From Pseudomonas zanjanensis (GTDB taxonomy: Bacteria; Pseudomonadota; Gammaproteobacteria; Pseudomonadales; Pseudomonadaceae), in NCBI RefSeq assembly GCF_014268745.2, contig NZ_JABWRB020000003.1, forward strand, positions 372,001 through 436,000: a stretch of 64,000 bases of DNA, written 5' to 3'. The notes under the pieces are model-generated. The model was not told the origin of the DNA and searched no databases. It was given only the letters and a program-made list of their open reading frames with translations. Of the stretch, positions 51,807 to 61,476 are shown one piece after another. A program made the position numbers and the translations under genes. Each line of letters begins with the position of its first letter. Position 1 is the stretch's first letter.

Positions 51807-52030
51807 TGTGGGAGCGAGCTTGCTCGCGAAGGCGATCTTCCATCCATCCGGAACCCGTGGCGAGGGAGCTTGCTCCCGCTGGCCTGCGAAGCAGGCCCTC
51901 TGTCTTTCTCCAGTCGGACAGTTTTGTCAGGTTTTGCGACTGCTTCGCAGCCGAGCGGGAGCAAGCTCCCTCGCCACAGGTTCCGGGTCGTCTGGGCTGA
52001 CGCCATCGCGAGCAAGCTCGCTCGCTACCA
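51807..52030. repeat. REP cluster
   Basis: A single GTGGGAGCGAGCTTGCTCGCGAAGGC (51809-51834), a BIME at 51857-51978 (GTGGCGAGGGAGCTTGC arms, inner GGCCTGCGAAGCAGGCC), and a partial GCCATCGCGAGCAAGCTCGC at 52002-52024. It fills the gap between convergent genes. Confidence 0.85.
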
Positions 52031-52049
52031 CAGTTTGAAATGAGTCCAG

Positions 52050-52361
52050 TCAGTTAAACGCAATATAGAAATACCCCAGCGCCGGATCCCGCCCCATGGG
52101 CGGTATCCGTGATACGAACACCCCCTCGATCTTGCCCAGTTCCGGCACTTCCAGAGCGCAGAGTCCGTCGACGAATTCAGTGCCTTCCAGGCTGTTGAAT
52201 TCCACGCTGAACGGCATCCGCGCGGTGTTCGGCATCTTCGCCCGTGGGCTTTCTTCAAGGGTTTCGAAGTGCACCGGCAGGCAGCTGCCGTCGGGCAGGG
52301 TCAGGCTGCCGGTCCGGCCCAGCAGCGGTTGGAAATGGCGGCTATGAACCTGTTGCAGCAT
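52050..52361 (-). CDS. DUF6916-like protein paired with the tail-collar gene
   Basis: 103 residues, all-beta by composition: MLQQVHSRHFQPLLGRTGSL, LPVHFETLEESPRAKMPNTARMPFSVEFNSLEGTEFVDG and IPPMGRDPALGYFYIAFN. GGAG lies 8 bp upstream of the ATG. It follows the MdpB-like gene by 46 bp on the same strand. Proteins of this pattern are repeatedly found beside MdpB/tail-collar genes. The family assignment is tentative and the function unknown. Confidence 0.7.
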   Translation of the reverse strand: MLQQVHSRHFQPLLGRTGSLTLPDGSCLPVHFETLEESPRAKMPNTARMPFSVEFNSLEGTEFVDGLCALEVPELGKIEGVFVSRIPPMGRDPALGYFYIAFN

Positions 52362-52407
52362 GTCGACACTCCAAAAGGCCGGAGGACCGCAGCCCTCCGG
52401 CGGCTCA

Positions 52408-52995
52408 TCAGTTACGGGACGGGAAGTAGCCTTGAAGGGCGATGCTGAAGTTGATCGCCAGGAACGGGTTCATTACCGCCATTGGCGTGTTGCCGCCCGT
52501 GGGGGCGACCGTGCCGTTGACCGTGGTGGTGACGCCTTGCAGCGGCACTGGCGAAGCGCCTATCTGGTCGGAATAGATCGCCGCCGAGCCCGGCCCGGTG
52601 CCCGAGGTGCCGATGAACGAGTTGGTGGCCGTGGGGGTATTCACCGGATTGCTGGCCGGGTTGGCCAACTGCAAAGTGGTCGAGGCGGTGATGCCGGTGA
52701 GGGCGTGGGTGTGGTTGGGCAAGTTGTTGATCGTTGCCGTGACGTTTTCGGTGCCGGAGATTTCACCGATGACCCGCGGGGTCAGGCCCAGGCCATTGCC
52801 TTGGCCCATGGGCAGGCGACCTTGCAGGTTGGGCAGCATGAAGGTGGTCTGGCCGTTGCCTCCGTACGTCACGCCGAGCAGGGCGAACAAGGTCTGGTAT
52901 TGGGAAAGGGCAAGCGTCTGCCCGTTGCACAGCGCCCAATCCCTGGGTGCAAAGTTAAAGGCGAACGACTGGATAGTGCCGATGAATACTTCCAT
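52408..52995 (-). CDS. tail-collar domain protein (MdpB-like, microcystin-dependent type)
   Basis: 195 residues. The phage tail-collar (PF07484) signature is present: FIGTIQSFAFNFAPRDWALCNGQTLALSQYQTLFALLGVTYGGNGQTTFMLPNLQGRLPMG, then LPNHTHALTG and the C-terminal NPFLAINFSIALQGYFPSR. No Sec signal. GAGGAA precedes the ATG. No other phage tail, capsid or lysis gene is nearby, so this is not prophage debris. The family is common in chromosomal pairs and trios whose role is undetermined. Confidence 0.88.
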   Translation of the reverse strand: MEVFIGTIQSFAFNFAPRDWALCNGQTLALSQYQTLFALLGVTYGGNGQTTFMLPNLQGRLPMGQGNGLGLTPRVIGEISGTENVTATINNLPNHTHALTGITASTTLQLANPASNPVNTPTATNSFIGTSGTGPGSAAIYSDQIGASPVPLQGVTTTVNGTVAPTGGNTPMAVMNPFLAINFSIALQGYFPSRN

Positions 52996-53299
52996 AGATT
53001 CCTCATCCTTCAGGTGATTGGTTCTTGCAGTGCCCGGACGTGAAGGACAAGAGTGCGATCAGCCCGACTCCTTGATTCCCTGGCCTGGTCACGCACGGCT
53101 GAGCGTAGACCGTGATGTTTGATTTTGCCGGGCGAAGCGGGCGGAAAAATGTCGCGACACGGCTTAATCGATTCAGGTTCCCGAGCGTCGCTACCGTCCA
53201 TCTTCTTTTATGGCTTGGGATGAATCTGATATCAAAGTACTACTAGGCGAAGATTGTTTCCTCGGCTACGCTTCGGCTACAAAGGGACTACAAACAAAG
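52996..53299. other. divergent spacer before the sulfotransferase gene
   Basis: 304 bp between the minus-strand tail-collar gene and the sulfotransferase start chosen here. It is moderately AT-rich toward the right (TATCAAAGTACTACTAGG near 53220-53240) and presumably contains the promoter(s). I see no REP, terminator or convincing -35/-10 pair. Confidence 0.5.
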
Positions 53300-54145
53300 G
53301 TGAATGGATTGCCGCAGTTTCACTTCATTTCCGGTTTACCGCGCTCAGGCTCGACCCTGCTTTCTGCCATTTTGTTGCAGAACCCGCGCTTTCATGCCGG
53401 CATGACCAGTCCCGTCGGCACGCTGTTCAGCAGCGTCCTGCAGCAATGCAGCGCCGGCAGTGAGTTCGGCTCGGTGATCGACACCGACCTGCGCCGCCGC
53501 CTCTTGCGCGGCCTCTTCGATTCCTACTACGCCGACAAAGCCGACAAGCCGGTCATCTTCGATACGAACCGCCAGTGGTGCGCACGCTTGCCTGCCCTGC
53601 AGGATCTGTTTCCCCAAGCCAAGACCATCGCCTGTGTGCGCAACGTCGCTTGGGTGCTCGACAGCCTGGAGCGGCTCTACCGTGCCAACCCGTTCGAGAA
53701 CACCAAGCTGTTCAACGACGATGACGAGCGCAACACCGTCTACAGCCGCTGTGAAACCCTGGCCCAGCGCAACCGCCTGGTGGGGTTCGCCTGGACGGCG
53801 CTCAAAGAGGCTTACTACGGTGAGAACGCCGAGTCGCTGCTGATCGTTGATTACGATTTGTTGAGCCAGGCCCCGGAGCGGGTGCTGCGCCTGGTGTACG
53901 AGTTCATCGGCGAGCCCTGGTTCGAGCACGATTTCAATCACTTGACCTACGACGCGCCGGCCTTCGACCAGGCCCTGGGCGTTGCCGGCCTGCACAAGGT
54001 CAAGCCCAAGGTCGCGCCGCAAGCCCGGCGGACCTTGCTGCCGCCGGATCTGTTTGAAAAGTATGCCGAGTTGTCGTTCTGGCGCGATGGGTCCGCAAGC
54101 GCCGCCAATGTCATTCGTATGAAAACCGACGCCGCCGTCAGCTGA
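53300..54145 (+). CDS. sulfotransferase family protein
   Basis: 281 residues from GTG 53300 (VNGLPQFHFISGLPRSGSTLL). The 5'-PSB loop of PAPS-dependent sulfotransferases is SGLPRSGSTLL at about 9-20. The 3'-phosphate-binding part is seen in TIACVRNVAWVLDSLERLY. LLIVDYDLLSQAPERVLRLVYEFIGEPW is typical of the family (PF13469). An ATG at 53210 would extend the protein by 30 residues but has no Shine-Dalgarno. It lies immediately upstream of the giant adhesin gene, which makes a surface-protein or polysaccharide substrate plausible. Confidence 0.85.
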   Translation: MNGLPQFHFISGLPRSGSTLLSAILLQNPRFHAGMTSPVGTLFSSVLQQCSAGSEFGSVIDTDLRRRLLRGLFDSYYADKADKPVIFDTNRQWCARLPALQDLFPQAKTIACVRNVAWVLDSLERLYRANPFENTKLFNDDDERNTVYSRCETLAQRNRLVGFAWTALKEAYYGENAESLLIVDYDLLSQAPERVLRLVYEFIGEPWFEHDFNHLTYDAPAFDQALGVAGLHKVKPKVAPQARRTLLPPDLFEKYAELSFWRDGSASAANVIRMKTDAAVS

Positions 54146-54158
54146 CTGCGGTTTTTTT
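54132..54158 (+). terminator. rho-independent terminator overlapping the sulfotransferase stop
   Basis: Stem CCGC-C-GTC / GAC-T-GCGG with AGCT loop, directly followed by seven T. The stop codon TGA lies inside the stem. It stands 40 bp before the giant adhesin start, so read-through may be limited and the adhesin gene may depend on its own promoter or on antitermination. Confidence 0.6.
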
Positions 54159-54197
54159 CATTTGCGTGTTCAAGAAGTTCGAGTCCAGGTGATCGTC

Positions 54198-57100
54198 ATG
54201 TGGTGGAGCAAAGGCAAATCGCGGGTAACCGAGGGCGCACAGGCCCTGGCATCGCCAATGATCATGTCCCTGGAGCCGCGAATGCTGTTCGACGGCGCGG
54301 TGGCGGCAACCGTGGCCGACGCCGCGCAACCGGACGCGCAGCCGACCGCTGATGCCGCGAAGGCGCCGACGGCCGACCAGCCTTCCGACAACCATGCGCC
54401 TCAAGGTCAGACTGACGCCACCGAGGCTGCCGTCCCAGGCAAGTCGGTGGTGTTCGTCGATTCCCGGGTCAAGGATGCCGCCAGCCTGCTCGAAGGCGTG
54501 GCGCCCGGTACCCAGGTGGTGCAACTGGATGCCACCAAGGACGGCTTGCAGCAGATTGCCGATTACCTGGACACCCACCAGGGCGTCAGCTCGGTGCAGA
54601 TCATCGCCCACGGTAACGCCGGTGATTTGTGGCTGGGCGATAGCTACCTGTCGGCGGACAACGTCCAGGCCCGCAGCGAAGTGCTCGCGCAGATCGGCCA
54701 GGACATGAACGCTGGCGGCGATATCCTGATCTATGGCTGCTACACCGCCGAAGGCGAGCGTGGTTTGAGCCTGGTGGATTCACTGGCGCAGTTGACCGGC
54801 CGCGACGTGGCGGCGTCCAACGACCGCACGGGCCTGGGCGGCGACTGGGACCTGGAAATCGCCACCGGTAGCATCGAAAGCGCCAACGTGCTCTCGGCCA
54901 ATGCCATGAGCGAGTATCAATGGGGCCTGGCCACCTGGACCGCTACAAACAACCTCAATAGCGGCGTGGGCTCTCTGCGCGCCGCCTTGTTGTCTGCACA
55001 GAGCGGCGACATCGTCACTTTCAATACCAGCATGACCGTCGCCCTGACCCAGGTGCTGGTGGTCGACGAGAACATCACCATCGATGGCGACCTCAATAAC
55101 GACAACGTCGCCGACGTGACTCTCGACGGTCAGAACCGCACCCAGATCATGCAAGTGACGTCCGGCACCACGGCCACCCTCGATGGCCTGGTGATTACCC
55201 GAGGCATGGTGGCAGGTAACGGTGGTAACGGCGGCGACGATGCGCTGGTGTCCCAGGGCGGCGGCATCTACAACGCCGGCACCTTGACCCTGCGCAACGT
55301 TACGGTCACCGCGAACGCCGCTTCAGGCGGCGGTGGCGGTGGCGGTGTGACGCCGCAGTACGCCGGTGGCGGCGGCGGTGGCGGTGGTGCGGTCGGTAGC
55401 GGTATCGGCGGCAAGGGCGGCGACACGCTCAACTCCACAGGCTCCAATGGCTCGGCCGGGCAGGGCGGCGCCGGTGGCGGCTTCTTCAACATTGGTGGGC
55501 GTGGCGGTTCCACCACGGGTGGCGCCGGCGGTGCGGCTTACCCGGGATACAGCACCGGTTCGGCCGGCGGCACGGCCTCCAGCGGTGGCTTGTCCATCGG
55601 CGGTGGCGGCGGCGGTGACGGGTATGACAACTTCGGCGGCGACGGCGGTGGCGCGGTCGGTGGTATCTATAACGACACCGGCGCGACCCTGCGGATCATC
55701 GGCAACTCGACCATTTCCAACAACGTCGGCGCCGGCGGCGGCGGCGGTGGCGGCGGGGCGGGCGGTAGCTATCTCCAGGCAGGTGGTGCGGGCGGTGTCG
55801 GTGTCGGTGCCATCTGGAACAAAGGCTCGATCCTGATCACTGCCGCCAACTTCGCCGCCCTGGCCGGCAACGTCGGCGGCAGCGGCGTGGGTGGGACGAG
55901 TGCGGGCACCGCAGGTGTTTCGCCAGCGTCGGTGGCCAACGTCTACGGCGATGGCGGCACCATCAACACCAACTATGTGCCGGACGAGACGCCGCCCACC
56001 GCGACCGTCGTGGTGGCCAATACCAACCTGAACTCCGGCGGCACGTCGACGGTGACCATCACCTTCTCCGAAGCCGTGACCGGCCTCACCGCGGCGGACC
56101 TGACGGTGCAGAACGGCACCGTTGGCACCTTGACCAGTGGCGACGGCGGCATCACCTGGACCGGTACGTTGACCGCGGCCAGCAACATCGCCGACACCAC
56201 CAACATCATCACCCTTAACAATACCGGCGTGGCCGACCTGGCTGGCAATGCCGGGGTGGGCACCACCGATTCGAACAATTACATCGTCAACGACACCGTG
56301 GCGCCTACGGCGTCCATCGTGGTGAGTGACACGGCCCTCAGGATTGGCGAGACCTCGACAGTCACCATTACTTTCTCCGAGGCCGTCAGCGGTTTCACAG
56401 CCGCCGACCTCACCGTCGCCAACGGCACGCTCAGCGGCCTGAGCACCAGCGACGGCGGTATCACCTGGACGGCCACGCTGACACCGGATGCGACTGTCAC
56501 CGATACGTCCAATCTCATTGTCCTGAACAACACGGGCGTGGCGGACCTCAATGGCAACGCCGGCGTGGGGGCGACCAACTCCAACAACTACGCCATTGAC
56601 ACGCAACGCCCGACCGCCACCATCGTGGTAGCCGACACCGCGCTGCGTGCTGGGGAAACCTCCGTGGTGACCATCACCTTCAGCGAGGCCGTGAGTGGTT
56701 TTACCACCGCCGACCTGACGGTCGCCAATGGCACGGTCACCGGCCTGAGCAGCAGTGACGGCGGCATCACCTGGACCGGGACGCTGACCCCGAGCGCCAG
56801 CATCACTGACACCAGCAACCTGATCACCCTGGATAATACCGGCATTGCCGACCTGTCTGGAAACGCCGGCAGCGGTACCACCGACTCGAACAACTATGCC
56901 GTCGACACCCAGCGTCCGACCGCTTCCATCGTGGTGGCCGATAACGCGCTGAACATCGGCGAAACGTCCCTGGTCACGATCACCTTCAGCGAGGCCGTCA
57001 CCGGTTTCACCCTGGCGGACCTGACCGTTGCCAACGGCTCCTTGAGCGGGCTGAGCAGCAGCGACGGCGGCATCACCTGGACCGCGACGCTCACCCCGAG

Positions 57101-60100
57101 CGCCAGCGTCACCGACGCCACCAACCTGATCATCCTGGCCAATACCGGCGTGGCCGATGCGGCAGGGAACAATGGCAGCGGCACAACCAGCTCCAACAAC
57201 TACGCGGTCGACACGCAGCGGCCCACTGCTAGCATCGTTGTAGCCGACACCTCCCTGAGCGTCGGCGAAACCTCGCTGGTGACCATTACTTTCAACGAAG
57301 CGGTGACCGGCTTTACCGCCGCCGACCTGACGGTCGCCAACGGTACGGTCACCGGCCTGAGCAGCGGCGACGGCGGCATTACCTGGACCGGGACGCTCAC
57401 GCCAAGCGCCAGCACCAGCGACACCAGCAACCTCATCACCCTGGATAACACCGGTGTGAGCGACGCGGCGGGCAATGCCGGCAGCGGCACCACCGACTCC
57501 AACAACTACGCCGTCGACACCGCGCGTCCGACCGCCACCGTCGTGGTCGCCGACACGGCCATCGCCGTGGGCGAAACCTCGGTGGTGACCATCACCTTCA
57601 GCGAGGCGGTGACCGGTTTCACCCTGGCGGACCTGAGTGTCACCAACGGCAGCCTCAGCGGTCTGAGCACCAGCGACAACATCACCTACACCGCGACCTT
57701 CACGCCGAGTGCGGGCGTCAGCGATGCCTCCAACCTGATCACCCTCAATAACACGGGGGTGGTGGACGGCGCGGGCAATACCGGCAGCGGCACCACCGAC
57801 TCCAACAACTACGCCGTCGATACCCAGCGTCCGACCGCTACCATCGTGGTGGCCGACACGGCGCTGAGCGTCGGCGAAACGTCGCTGGTGACCATTACCT
57901 TCAGCGAGGCGGTGAGCGGTTTCGACAATTCGGACCTGAGCGTAGCCAACGGCACGCTGAGTGCGGTCAGCAGCAGCGATGGCGGCATCACCTGGACCGC
58001 GACGTTCACGCCCAGCCTCGGGGTCACCGACGTCTCCAACCTCATTGTCCTGAACAACACCGGGATCAACGATGGGGCGGGCAACACCGGCACCGGCACG
58101 ACCAGTTCCAACAACTACGCCATCGACACCAACGTGCCGACGGCGACCGTGGTGGTGGCCGATTCGTCCCTGAGCATCGGTGAAACCACCGTGGTCACCG
58201 TGACCTTCAACTCGGCGGTCAGCGGGTTCGACAATGCGGACCTGACCGTCAGCAACGGCACCCTGAGCACCATGAGCAGCACCGACGGCGGCGTCACCTG
58301 GACGGCCACGTTCACGCCGAGCGCGAGCATTTCCGATACCAGCAACGTCATTACCCTGGACAACACTGGCTTGATCAACGGCGCGGGCAATGCCGGTGTG
58401 GGGACTACCGACTCGAACAACTACGCGGTCGACACGGTGCGTCCGACCGCGACCATCGTCGTGGCCGACACGGCCATTGCCGCCGGCGAGACTTCGCTGG
58501 TGACCATCACCTTCAGCGAGGCCGTGACGGCGTTCACCAGTGCCGACCTGACGGTCGCCAACGGCGTGATCTCAGGGTTGAGCAGCAGCGACGGCGGCAT
58601 CACCTGGACCGCGACCTTCACGCCGACCGCTGGCGTCACGGACACCAGTAACGTCATCTCGCTCAACAGTGGCGGCATCGTTGACCTGGCCGGCAACGTC
58701 AACGTCGGCGGCACCGACTCCAACAATTATGCGCTGGACACTGAACGTCCCACCGCAACGATCGTGCTGGCCGATTCCAACCTCAGTGTCGGTGAGACCT
58801 CGTTGGTGACCATCACCTTCTCCGAGGCGGTCAGCGGTTTCGACAATTCGGACCTGAGCGTTGCCAACGGCACACTCAGCGCTGTCAGCAGCAGTGATGG
58901 CGGCCTGACCTGGACCGCCACCTTCACGCCGACCCTCGGCGTGCGTGACGCGACCAACCTGATCGTCCTGAACAACACCGGGATAAGTGACGCGGCGGGC
59001 AACACCGGCACCGGCACGACCAACTCGGCCAACTACGCCATCGACACCCAGGTGCCGACGGCAACCATCGTAGTAGCCGATACGTCCCTGAGCATCGGTG
59101 AAACCAGCCAGGTAACCATCACCTTCAACGAAGCAGTGAGCGGTTTCGACAACAGCGACCTGACCATCAGCAACGGCACGCTGAGCAACGTGTCGTCCTC
59201 CGACGGCGGCGTTACCTGGACTGCCACGTTCACGCCGAGCGCGAGCATTGCCGACACCAGCAACCTGATCACCCTGGACAATACAGGTGTCGTCAACGTC
59301 TCGGGCAACGCCGGCGTTGGCACCACCGATTCGAACAACTACGCCATCGACACCGTGCGCCCGACGGCGACCATTGTCGTCGCCGACACCGCCATTGCCG
59401 CCGGCGAGACGTCGTTGGTGACCATCACCTTCAACGAGGCCGTGACGGGCTTCACCGATGCCGACCTGAGCGTCGCCAACGGTACGCTAAGCGGGTTGAG
59501 CAGCAGCGACGGCGGCATCACCTGGACCGCGACCTTCACGCCTGCCGCCGGCATCGCTGACACCAGCAATCTCATCACCCTCGCCAACAGCGGCGTCGCC
59601 GACCTGGCGGGCAACGCCGGCAGCGGCACCACCGATTCGAACAACTACAGCGTCGACAGCCAGGGTCCGACTGCCACCATTGTGCTGAGCGATTCGGTGT
59701 TGAAACCGGGCGAAACTGCCCAGGTGACCATCACCTTCAGCGAGGCGGTGACGGGTTTCAGCAACGCTGACCTGAGCGTGGCCAACGGCACCCTGAGCGC
59801 CGTCAGCAGCAGCGACGGCGGCCTGACCTGGACCGCGACGTTCACGCCGACCCTGGGCGTGACCGACGCCACCAACCTGATCACCCTGGACAATACCGGT
59901 GTGAGCGATGCGGCCGGCAACGCCGGGACAGGCACGACTGATTCGGCCAACTACGCGGTCGAGACACGCGTCCCGACGGCCACCATCGTGGTGGCCGACA
60001 GTGCGCTGCGGATAGGGGAAACCTCGCAGGTCACCATCACCTTCTCGGAAGCGGTCAGCGGTTTCGACAACAGCGACCTGACCATCAGCAACGGCACGCT

Positions 60101-61436
60101 GAGCAACGTCTCCTCTTCCGACGGCGGCGTCACCTGGACGGCCACCTTCACCCCGACCACCAGCATCACCGACACCAGCAACCTGATCAGCCTGGACACC
60201 AGCGGCGTGGTCAACGCCTCGGGCAACAGCGGTGTCGACGTGGTGAATTCCAACAACTACGCGATCGACACGGTTCGTCCAGGCGCGACCATCACCGTCG
60301 GCGATACCACCTTGGGCATTGGCCAGAGCACCACCGTGACCATCAGCTTCAGCGAGGCGGTGTCCGGTTTCGACCTGTCGGACCTCAGCGTCGCCAATGG
60401 CGTGCTGTCCAACCTCGCCAGCAGTGACGGCGGCCTGACCTGGACGGCGACACTGACGCCGACTGCGGGCGTCAACGATGCCACCAACCTGATTCTGCTC
60501 GACGCCAGCACTGTGCAGGACCTGGCCGGCAACGCCGGGGTGGGCATCGCGATTTCCAGCAACTATGCACTCGACGCCACCCGGCCGACGGCGACCATCG
60601 TCGTCGCCGATCCGGACCTGACGGTGGGCGAGACGACCCAAGTGACCTTCACCTTCAGCGAAGCGGTGACGGATTTCGACCTGTCGGACCTCAGCGTCAC
60701 CAACGGTGAACTGACCAACCTGACCACCAGCGACGGCGGCAAGACCTGGACTGCGACATTCACGCCAACGGTGAACCTCACCGACCCGAGCAACTTCATC
60801 GCCCTGGACACCAGCAACGTCAGCGACCTGACGGGTAACGCCGGGGCCAGCGTGGCGGTGTCCAACAACTATGCGATCGACACCGTGGTGCCCAACGACG
60901 TGAAGCCGCCACCGGAGTTCCTGACGTCCGACCCGGTCACGGTGATCCCGCCGTCCGAGGTGCCGCTGCAACCGATCGTCTTTACCCCGCCGACCGGCAA
61001 CCTGGGTTCGCCGCTGGGCTTCCCGCCGCTGTTCGAGCAACGGGACGTGGGTGGGGGCCTGCGGCCGATCGGGGATATTTTCATCAACCATGGCGCCCTG
61101 GCACCGAGCTATATCGCCCAGGTGTTCAGCACTGACGCCGCCGGCGATGGTAGCGGCCAGGGGTTCCTGGGCTTTGGTGGGGGCGATGGCGGGGTGTTCG
61201 GCAGCAGCACGCTTTCGACCCTGTTCAACCAGGACTCTGGCTCCGAGGGCGAATCGATGGAGGCCTTCGGCAGCCAGTCGATGCAGGGCGGCGATGTGTC
61301 CCAAGGGGTGCGCGGGATGTTCGGGGCACCCACCCTGGGTCAACAACTGCAACAGCTCAAGGACACTGAACAACATCAGGTCGACAGCCTGGCAACCGCG
61401 TTACGACAGGTCGGCATCAGCCAAGTGCAGGCCTGA
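54198..61436 (+). CDS. giant adhesin-like protein: LEPR motif, DUF4347, beta-helix, Ig-like repeats
   Basis: 2412 residues. Residues 25-34 hold the LEPRMLFDGA motif found at the N-terminus of very large surface proteins. About 82-235 is DUF4347 with conserved H138 (IIAHGNAG) and C181 (LIYGCYTAEG), then GGDWDLE. About 245-600 is a right-handed beta-helix/PMP-like part containing a Gly-rich block. About 594-2224 has 16 Ig-like repeats of 101-103 residues (TITFSEAVTGF, SSDGGITWTATFTP). A Pro/Gly-rich C-terminal region ends QVGISQVQA. There is no Sec signal and no RTX nonapeptides, so the export route differs from LapA. ATG 54198 has AGGTG upstream. It is followed by a TolC-like gene. Confidence 0.88.
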   Translation: MWWSKGKSRVTEGAQALASPMIMSLEPRMLFDGAVAATVADAAQPDAQPTADAAKAPTADQPSDNHAPQGQTDATEAAVPGKSVVFVDSRVKDAASLLEGVAPGTQVVQLDATKDGLQQIADYLDTHQGVSSVQIIAHGNAGDLWLGDSYLSADNVQARSEVLAQIGQDMNAGGDILIYGCYTAEGERGLSLVDSLAQLTGRDVAASNDRTGLGGDWDLEIATGSIESANVLSANAMSEYQWGLATWTATNNLNSGVGSLRAALLSAQSGDIVTFNTSMTVALTQVLVVDENITIDGDLNNDNVADVTLDGQNRTQIMQVTSGTTATLDGLVITRGMVAGNGGNGGDDALVSQGGGIYNAGTLTLRNVTVTANAASGGGGGGGVTPQYAGGGGGGGGAVGSGIGGKGGDTLNSTGSNGSAGQGGAGGGFFNIGGRGGSTTGGAGGAAYPGYSTGSAGGTASSGGLSIGGGGGGDGYDNFGGDGGGAVGGIYNDTGATLRIIGNSTISNNVGAGGGGGGGGAGGSYLQAGGAGGVGVGAIWNKGSILITAANFAALAGNVGGSGVGGTSAGTAGVSPASVANVYGDGGTINTNYVPDETPPTATVVVANTNLNSGGTSTVTITFSEAVTGLTAADLTVQNGTVGTLTSGDGGITWTGTLTAASNIADTTNIITLNNTGVADLAGNAGVGTTDSNNYIVNDTVAPTASIVVSDTALRIGETSTVTITFSEAVSGFTAADLTVANGTLSGLSTSDGGITWTATLTPDATVTDTSNLIVLNNTGVADLNGNAGVGATNSNNYAIDTQRPTATIVVADTALRAGETSVVTITFSEAVSGFTTADLTVANGTVTGLSSSDGGITWTGTLTPSASITDTSNLITLDNTGIADLSGNAGSGTTDSNNYAVDTQRPTASIVVADNALNIGETSLVTITFSEAVTGFTLADLTVANGSLSGLSSSDGGITWTATLTPSASVTDATNLIILANTGVADAAGNNGSGTTSSNNYAVDTQRPTASIVVADTSLSVGETSLVTITFNEAVTGFTAADLTVANGTVTGLSSGDGGITWTGTLTPSASTSDTSNLITLDNTGVSDAAGNAGSGTTDSNNYAVDTARPTATVVVADTAIAVGETSVVTITFSEAVTGFTLADLSVTNGSLSGLSTSDNITYTATFTPSAGVSDASNLITLNNTGVVDGAGNTGSGTTDSNNYAVDTQRPTATIVVADTALSVGETSLVTITFSEAVSGFDNSDLSVANGTLSAVSSSDGGITWTATFTPSLGVTDVSNLIVLNNTGINDGAGNTGTGTTSSNNYAIDTNVPTATVVVADSSLSIGETTVVTVTFNSAVSGFDNADLTVSNGTLSTMSSTDGGVTWTATFTPSASISDTSNVITLDNTGLINGAGNAGVGTTDSNNYAVDTVRPTATIVVADTAIAAGETSLVTITFSEAVTAFTSADLTVANGVISGLSSSDGGITWTATFTPTAGVTDTSNVISLNSGGIVDLAGNVNVGGTDSNNYALDTERPTATIVLADSNLSVGETSLVTITFSEAVSGFDNSDLSVANGTLSAVSSSDGGLTWTATFTPTLGVRDATNLIVLNNTGISDAAGNTGTGTTNSANYAIDTQVPTATIVVADTSLSIGETSQVTITFNEAVSGFDNSDLTISNGTLSNVSSSDGGVTWTATFTPSASIADTSNLITLDNTGVVNVSGNAGVGTTDSNNYAIDTVRPTATIVVADTAIAAGETSLVTITFNEAVTGFTDADLSVANGTLSGLSSSDGGITWTATFTPAAGIADTSNLITLANSGVADLAGNAGSGTTDSNNYSVDSQGPTATIVLSDSVLKPGETAQVTITFSEAVTGFSNADLSVANGTLSAVSSSDGGLTWTATFTPTLGVTDATNLITLDNTGVSDAAGNAGTGTTDSANYAVETRVPTATIVVADSALRIGETSQVTITFSEAVSGFDNSDLTISNGTLSNVSSSDGGVTWTATFTPTTSITDTSNLISLDTSGVVNASGNSGVDVVNSNNYAIDTVRPGATITVGDTTLGIGQSTTVTISFSEAVSGFDLSDLSVANGVLSNLASSDGGLTWTATLTPTAGVNDATNLILLDASTVQDLAGNAGVGIAISSNYALDATRPTATIVVADPDLTVGETTQVTFTFSEAVTDFDLSDLSVTNGELTNLTTSDGGKTWTATFTPTVNLTDPSNFIALDTSNVSDLTGNAGASVAVSNNYAIDTVVPNDVKPPPEFLTSDPVTVIPPSEVPLQPIVFTPPTGNLGSPLGFPPLFEQRDVGGGLRPIGDIFINHGALAPSYIAQVFSTDAAGDGSGQGFLGFGGGDGGVFGSSTLSTLFNQDSGSEGESMEAFGSQSMQGGDVSQGVRGMFGAPTLGQQLQQLKDTEQHQVDSLATALRQVGISQVQA
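55976..60868 (+). repeat. 16 tandem Ig-like repeats of about 306 bp
   Basis: Units of 303-309 bp encode about 102 residues each (RPTATIVVADTALSVGETSLVTITFSEAV ... SNNYAVDT). Repeats are more diverged than those of LapA, and pairs alternate between two subtypes (TGFTxADLTVANG and SGFDNSDLSVANG). They match the bacterial Ig-like Big_12 pattern. Confidence 0.9.
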
Positions 61437-61476
61437 ATTCTAAAAAATATTGGGGCAGCCAGGGGCAATCCAGGGA

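Noticed and set aside
52408..52995. Prophage tail fibre.
   Set aside because: No other phage structural, replication, integrase or lysis gene is present, and the family occurs widely outside phages.
55323..61376. Minus-strand frames of 427 and 629 codons and a ladder of 101-codon frames.
   Set aside because: These are shadows of the Ig-like repeats of the giant adhesin, recurring every 306 bp.
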